Translations under genes and position numbers: made by a program | Part shown: positions 59,109 through 64,000 of the stretch, piece after piece | Position numbering within the stretch: the stretch's first letter is position 1 | Layout: every line of letters begins with the position of its first letter | Notes under the pieces: generated by a model | What the model was told of the DNA's origin: nothing | The model's input: the letters and a program-made list of their open reading frames with translations, nothing else | Database searches by the model: none | Source of the DNA: Tritrichomonas musculus | Taxonomy: Eukaryota; Parabasalia; Tritrichomonadida; Tritrichomonadidae | DNA length: 64,000 bases | NCBI GenBank assembly: GCA_039105265.1 | Contig: JAPFFF010000052.1 | Span: 1-64,000, forward strand | Direction of reading: 5' to 3'

Positions 59109-60671
59109 ATGGAAGAAATGTTACAAGGACTTAACAGGCTTGATGATCAATGGGCCCCACTTCAAGCAAAAGTTTTCACTCGATGGGTTCAAAATAATTT
59201 GAAAGGTGTCAAAGATGCCGCCGAAGTTAATGATGTCAGAACAGACTTAACAAATGGTGTTGCATTAGTTGAACTTGCAGAAATTCTTACTGGAAAAAAG
59301 GCTTCAATCAATTGGGTTCATGATCCAAAACGTAATGTTGATGAAGTTCAAAATTGCGACCTTGCTCTTCGTATGTTCACAAATGATGGATGCAGATTTG
59401 TCAATATGTCCGGAAAAGATATTCATGATGGCAATCAGAATCTTACACTTGGTTTAATCTGGACGCTCATTCTCCATTACCAACTTCGCAAGGCCGTTGC
59501 AGATAATGAAGGAGTCAAAGAAGGCAACAGTGTCGAAAACAAAGGCGCGTTACCACCACTTCCAGCTGGAGCCCAAGTATCAAGTAATAAGAAGAACAAA
59601 GAAAAGCTTTACTCATGGGCAGGAAACCGTACAGCCAGCTATTCAAACCTTTCATCATACAAACGTTACGATCTCAGTATGTGCGCTTTGCTCGATTCTT
59701 ATGTTCCAGAAAAGATCAACTATTCAAGCCTAAACCTCAACGACTCACAGGCAGAGCTCGCAACAAAGACAATGGAAGAGCTCGGAATTCCAGTCTACGT
59801 CTACCCAGAAGATCTTCAGGAGACCGACAACAAAGTTGATGAAAAGACACTCGTCACACAACTTTCGGCTGCCAAAATCGTCCTCGACAGACTCTCATCA
59901 GCAAAACTCGGGGAATCATCAAAACTTGCCGAGCCAACAAGCGAAGTTGAAAAGAGAGAAAACATTGCTGATCAACCAATGGGACTCACCGACACATTCA
60001 AGACACCAGCCGACTCACAACAAGCATCTGCAGAAGCCGTTCCACCAGCTGAGCAACAAGGCAATTTAGTCAGCGACCACCCAATGGGACTCACTGATAC
60101 ATTCAAGACACCTGTTGACTCGCAGCAGGTATCTGAAGAAGCTGTTGCTCCAGCTGAGAAGCCCCACAAAATGGAAAGCGAACATCCAATGCACCTCAGC
60201 GACGTTTTCAGCCAGCATAACTTAGTCAGCGACCACCCGATGGGACTCACCGACACATTCAAGACACCAGATGACTCGCAGCAGGTATCTGAAGAAGCTG
60301 TTGTGCCAGCTGAGAAGCCCCACAAAATGGAAAGCGAACATCCAATGCACCTCAGCGACGTTTTCAGCCAGCATAACTTAGTCAGCGACAATCCAATGAA
60401 TCTCACAGATGTTTTCGGCGTCACATCGGAACCACCAGAGCCACTCGCTGACGAACCTATGAAAGAACACAAAGAGATGGTCAGCGATCATCCAATGCAC
60501 CTTAGCGATGTTTTCTATTCAAAGTCAACAGTAATTCACAAGAAATGCGTTGTTGACACATTTACCACACCAGCTAGGCGGTTGGTTCATACAGAATTCC
60601 ACCCAATCATTAAAATAGGACATCATCACCACCATGTCCACCAAAATACCATGAATAACGAAGGAAACTAA
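59109..60671 (+). CDS. Double calponin-homology actin-binding protein with repeat tail
   Basis: 520 residues. CH1 is at about 18-132 (QAKVFTRWVQNNLKG, LTNGVALVELAEILTGKK, NLTLGLIWTLILHYQL). CH2 is at 163-270 (KEKLYSWAGNRTASYSNLSS, MCALLDSYVPEKINYSSLNL, AAKIVLDRL). The tail (about 285-490) has related segments with cores HPMGLTDTFKTP or HPMHLSDVF, separated by SQQVSEEAVAPAEKPHKM. It ends in a His-rich stretch (GHHHHHVHQN). Tandem CH pairs bind F-actin, as in alpha-actinin and filamin. The tail repeats replace the spectrin or filamin repeats and are probably disordered partner-binding motifs. A TCATTTTT initiator lies 28 nt upstream. Confidence 0.9.
   Translation: MEEMLQGLNRLDDQWAPLQAKVFTRWVQNNLKGVKDAAEVNDVRTDLTNGVALVELAEILTGKKASINWVHDPKRNVDEVQNCDLALRMFTNDGCRFVNMSGKDIHDGNQNLTLGLIWTLILHYQLRKAVADNEGVKEGNSVENKGALPPLPAGAQVSSNKKNKEKLYSWAGNRTASYSNLSSYKRYDLSMCALLDSYVPEKINYSSLNLNDSQAELATKTMEELGIPVYVYPEDLQETDNKVDEKTLVTQLSAAKIVLDRLSSAKLGESSKLAEPTSEVEKRENIADQPMGLTDTFKTPADSQQASAEAVPPAEQQGNLVSDHPMGLTDTFKTPVDSQQVSEEAVAPAEKPHKMESEHPMHLSDVFSQHNLVSDHPMGLTDTFKTPDDSQQVSEEAVVPAEKPHKMESEHPMHLSDVFSQHNLVSDNPMNLTDVFGVTSEPPEPLADEPMKEHKEMVSDHPMHLSDVFYSKSTVIHKKCVVDTFTTPARRLVHTEFHPIIKIGHHHHHVHQNTMNNEGN
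59963..60525 (+). repeat. In-frame coding repeats in the CH-protein tail
   Basis: Near-identical coding units. GACCACCC-ATGGGACTCAC occurs at about 60080 and 60230, and AAGCCCCACAAAATGGAAAG at about 60160 and 60316. The composite unit is about 150 bp and present about 2.5 times. High nucleotide identity between units indicates recent internal duplication. Confidence 0.85.
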
Positions 60672-61148
60672 TTTTTAGATATTGTATAAAATAGATTTTT
60701 ATTTTTACTCTTTAAACTATTTCTATATATACATTATTTCATAGTTAATCATCCTAAATTCATACAATTTTATCCCACATATTCAAACAAATATAAATCA
60801 GTAAATTTATCCAAAAGCTTGTATTCACACTTAGAAATAACATCTAAAAATTGAATTTTTTTTCTTTTTAAAAATTGAAGGTGCAGATTGACATTTTATT
60901 ATTTGGAAGAAAGCTCTAATTTTTCCTCCTTTGATGAATTGTACAAAATAATTGATTTATTCCAATCGAATGGTTTTAATAACTATCTTATATTCTATTT
61001 TTTAAATGGTGATAGTGAAATTTAAAAAATTTTTATTATATATAATTAAAAAAATTTTGGTTTAATGAAAGAATATTTGATTAAAATAATGAACAAATTA
61101 ATATAAAATAGAAAATCTGTAGAAAATCATGATCATTTTTTCTTTTTT
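60672..61148. other. Convergent intergenic region
   Basis: 477 bp of AT-rich DNA between the stops of the CH-protein and acetyl-CoA synthetase genes. Nothing further seen. Confidence 0.5.
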
Positions 61149-63368
61149 TCAAAGCATAATTTTAACATCAAGAGCTGCAACACCTTCACCATTAGATCTC
61201 ACACAGAGAGGATTAAGATCCATTTCATTAATTCCAGGATGATCATTAGCAAGCTGAGCAACTCTTTCCATAGAAGAAATTAGTGCATCAATGTCACTTT
61301 GCTCTTCCCCTCGTACACCCATAAGTATTTGATAAACGCGTGTCTTTTTCAATTGATCGAGTGCAAGCTTTTGATTATAACCATTGGTAAGTTGAAAAGC
61401 GACATCCTTATTATAATTTGCATAGATACCACCGGCACCAACCATGAGCATTGGTCCCCATTGCTGATCTTTGGTCATTCCAATAATCATCTCAGTGACT
61501 TTTGATGGAGGTAATCCTGAATTTGATAGGGCATAATTAATTGAATTTGAAGAACATAATTGGTCATCTGAGGAACCTACTGATTTCGTTCGATTCACAT
61601 GCATTTGTTGCATTTCTACACCGTACAAACGAGCATTCCTTGGACCATAATCTTGTACACTTTGCATAATTTCATCAAATGCTCTCTCAGCTTGTTCAAC
61701 AGTGGTGATGTTGAGACGGACTCCACCAATATCGCTTTTGTGTTGGATATCAGGAGAAACAATTTTCATGACAAGTGGAAATCCGACATCATCACAATAA
61801 GCACGAACTTGTTCCTTTGCTTTTACCAAAACAGAACGGGGGCAATTGAGACCATACATTTTACATATTTCAAATGTTTCTGAAGGTTGTAGTAACTTGC
61901 GCCCTTCAGATTTAGCTTCATTTAGGATTTCATCTATTCGGGCATCATCTACATCAACAACATGATGTACAAAATTGTCAGAATCACAATTTTCGCAACT
62001 TTGCAAGTAATGTCTATACTGAATTAAAGATTTGAGTGATTCAATTGCGGGCTCTGGAAATTGGTAACTTGTAATACCATGCTCTTCAACAATTTGACGT
62101 GGCTCAGTCATTGTATCACCACCAATAAATGTAGTCAGCATTAATCTATCAGGGAATTTTTCATGAACACTTACTAAAACATCTGCCACTGCAGTTGGAT
62201 CAGTTGTACTTTGAGGAGTAACTAAGACAACAGCACCAGCGCAGCTTTCAGGAGACATTTCTTCGAAGATAGCTTCGAGAGCTTGCTTAAATCTTTGTGG
62301 ACGAGCATCACCAACAACATCAACAGGATTTCTAACTGAAGCTTCTGGAGGAAGGTATTGGCGAAGACGATTAGTGGTTGCTTCATTGAATTTGGCAAAC
62401 TTAATACCACATTTATCAAAAGCATCTGTTGCAATGATACCAGGGCCACCAGCATTTGTTAAAATTGCAAAATTGTCACCTTTTGGCATTATTTCAATTT
62501 TATCAAATAAATTGGAGAGATCAAAGAGTTCTTTCATTGTCTTTGCACGAATAACACCACAACGTTCAAATGCAAGATCAAAAGCAATATCATCACCTGC
62601 AAGAGCACCAGTATGAGATGAAGCAGCTGCTTTTCCAGCAGGGCTTATACCTGACTTAAGAATAACAATTGGTTTCTTTCGAGTGGCTTTGGAAACAACA
62701 TTAAGGAACTTATCGCCATTTGTGACAGACTCGAGGTATAAAATGAGTATTGCTGTTTCTGGATCGTCTGAAATTTCTTCAATAAAATCGACTTCATCGA
62801 CATCGCATTTATTACCAATTGAAATAAAGTGAGAAAATCCGATTTTTTGTGTGTCGGCCCAATCTAAAACTGCTGTCATCATTGCACCAGATTGTGAAAG
62901 CATTGCAACTTTACCTCGGCGTGGGCTTTTGGCCGAAAAAGACATGTTTGCTGATGTTGTAATATTTCCAAGTACATTTGGACCAACACACCTAAGATTA
63001 TATTTCTTACAAATTTCAACTAGTTCATTTTCGAGTGCAATTCCTTCACCACCAACTTCTCTAAAACCTGCAGCAACAACAATAATACCTTTTACTCCTT
63101 TTTCTCCGCATTCAATTGCACTTTTATTAACCAAGCGCGCTGGAATGCAGATAACTGCAACATCAATAGGGCCAGGAACATCTTTAACAGACTTGTAGCT
63201 TTCTATACCAAGAATTTGGCCTGGTTTTGGATTGATTGGATATATTATTCCTTTATACTGTGAATTAATAATGTTGCGTAAAACAGCATGACCAACTTTG
63301 CCTTCAACAGATGAGGCTCCAATTACTGCAATTGACTGGGGATGCAAATAGAAATCGAGCTTACCCAT
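61149..63368 (-). CDS. ADP-forming acetyl-CoA synthetase
   Basis: 739 residues in the fused alpha-beta order seen in Giardia and Entamoeba. The CoA-binding Rossmann domain is at 1-130 (IAVIGASSVEGKVGHAVLRN). The ligase domains follow at 150-450, with the phospho-histidine at 252 in SSHTGALAGDD and AMLSQSGAMM near 157. The ATP-grasp domain is at about 490-739 (FPLVMKIVSPDIQHKSDIGG, LMVGAGGIYANYNKDVAFQL, MDLNPLCV). It converts acetyl-CoA, ADP and phosphate to acetate, CoA and ATP, an energy-saving last step of fermentation. A short Ser/Asn-rich insert (SVGSSDDQLCSSNSINYALS) lies in the ATP-grasp domain. The gene is AT-rich and intact. Confidence 0.95.
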   Translation of the reverse strand: MGKLDFYLHPQSIAVIGASSVEGKVGHAVLRNIINSQYKGIIYPINPKPGQILGIESYKSVKDVPGPIDVAVICIPARLVNKSAIECGEKGVKGIIVVAAGFREVGGEGIALENELVEICKKYNLRCVGPNVLGNITTSANMSFSAKSPRRGKVAMLSQSGAMMTAVLDWADTQKIGFSHFISIGNKCDVDEVDFIEEISDDPETAILILYLESVTNGDKFLNVVSKATRKKPIVILKSGISPAGKAAASSHTGALAGDDIAFDLAFERCGVIRAKTMKELFDLSNLFDKIEIMPKGDNFAILTNAGGPGIIATDAFDKCGIKFAKFNEATTNRLRQYLPPEASVRNPVDVVGDARPQRFKQALEAIFEEMSPESCAGAVVLVTPQSTTDPTAVADVLVSVHEKFPDRLMLTTFIGGDTMTEPRQIVEEHGITSYQFPEPAIESLKSLIQYRHYLQSCENCDSDNFVHHVVDVDDARIDEILNEAKSEGRKLLQPSETFEICKMYGLNCPRSVLVKAKEQVRAYCDDVGFPLVMKIVSPDIQHKSDIGGVRLNITTVEQAERAFDEIMQSVQDYGPRNARLYGVEMQQMHVNRTKSVGSSDDQLCSSNSINYALSNSGLPPSKVTEMIIGMTKDQQWGPMLMVGAGGIYANYNKDVAFQLTNGYNQKLALDQLKKTRVYQILMGVRGEEQSDIDALISSMERVAQLANDHPGINEMDLNPLCVRSNGEGVAALDVKIML

Positions 63369-64000
63369 ATTAAATATTTAATTTCTGAGTAATGTAAATT
63401 TAAGAAGGTCTCTGTCAATACATTTTTTTTGATACAAAGTTTTTAAATATCTCATAAACTTTTCAATAGGATTTGAGATATTATTGAATAATTGAAAGGC
63501 AAATAACATCGTTAAATTTTTTCAATTTTATCTCTCATAAAAATCACAGAAAAGTTTTTATTTGAAAAATAATTAAAAACGAATCCTAGCATTCAAAAAT
63601 TGAATATATATTTGTTATACTTTCGAAAATCTATCACTTTAAAATTATTGAACAAAAAAGAATTTATTTCTGATTATTTTGGAGTTAAAAAAAAAAGTTT
63701 ACTAATAACTTTCATTTAGTTGTAATTTTTTTTTATATCCAAAAGATACTATTTTAATGACATCTTTAAATTTTCTTGAATAATTATTAACTTCAAAATA
63801 ATAATTTTCTTTTTAGTTTTTCACAATCCATATTTTGAAAATGAGATAAAAACATTTTTTAACGTCATACGTTAATAATTTTTTTTCCTCAAAAGTTGAG
63901 ATCTTTTTGAATACTCAGCTTTTTCAATCCTTTTTTTTTTTTTTTTTTTTTCCGATGAAAAGGTAATTAGTCTAATGTTACAAAAAAGGTTTTTCGATTC
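63369..64000. other. AT-rich region at the right edge
   Basis: 632 bp upstream of the acetyl-CoA synthetase start with no gene visible. It includes a TACTCAGAAAT initiator-like word near its left end (read on the minus strand) and a T23 run near 63930. Confidence 0.5.

Overview
The window looks like nuclear DNA of a trichomonad parabasalid, most likely a Tritrichomonas foetus-type genome. Genes are intronless and closely packed in very AT-rich DNA. Several starts are preceded by a TCA-type initiator a few tens of bases upstream, and some stop codons merge into TAAA. The cargo also fits: a Maverick/Polinton, a BspA-like leucine-rich-repeat remnant, a Tc1/mariner relic, kinases, a GAF-phosphodiesterase and an ADP-forming acetyl-CoA synthetase. 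The species assignment is an inference.

Layout. 1-2028 is a G-rich minisatellite (unit about 31 bp). 2029-26703 is a Maverick/Polinton of about 24.7 kb that looks whole. It has 336-bp inverted ends and sits in a TAATCA site of that minisatellite, which resumes at 26704 and passes into about 56 nearly identical 54-bp units (to 29952). The array ends in a fragment of a BspA-like gene (to 30460). Host genes follow: an ABCB half transporter (-), a broken beta-helix/RING gene, a GAF-PDE, a CDK20-like kinase (-), a PDI-like thioredoxin, a Tubby-domain protein (-), a giant protein with four kinase-like domains, a decayed Tc1/mariner transposase, TVP23, an AANAT-like acetyltransferase, a coiled-coil protein, a multi-RRM/RGG protein, an LCAT/PLA2-like lipase (-), a small coiled-coil protein, a double-CH actin-binding protein and ADP-forming acetyl-CoA synthetase (-).

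The Maverick carries integrase, packaging ATPase, double-jelly-roll capsid, a probable penton, protein-primed DNA polymerase B with an unusual N-terminal extension, a primase-SF3 helicase inside its own 105-bp inverted repeats, four nuclease-like genes, a bZIP-like basic protein and a 2083-residue fibre-like protein. A T7-A(T) box recurs just upstream of at least seven of its genes.

The strangest host feature is compositional. Three intact genes and one broken gene start AT-rich and switch inside the coding sequence to very GC-rich codons. In the three intact genes the GC-rich part runs almost to the stop codon and then collapses. The switch follows gene direction and ignores domain borders.
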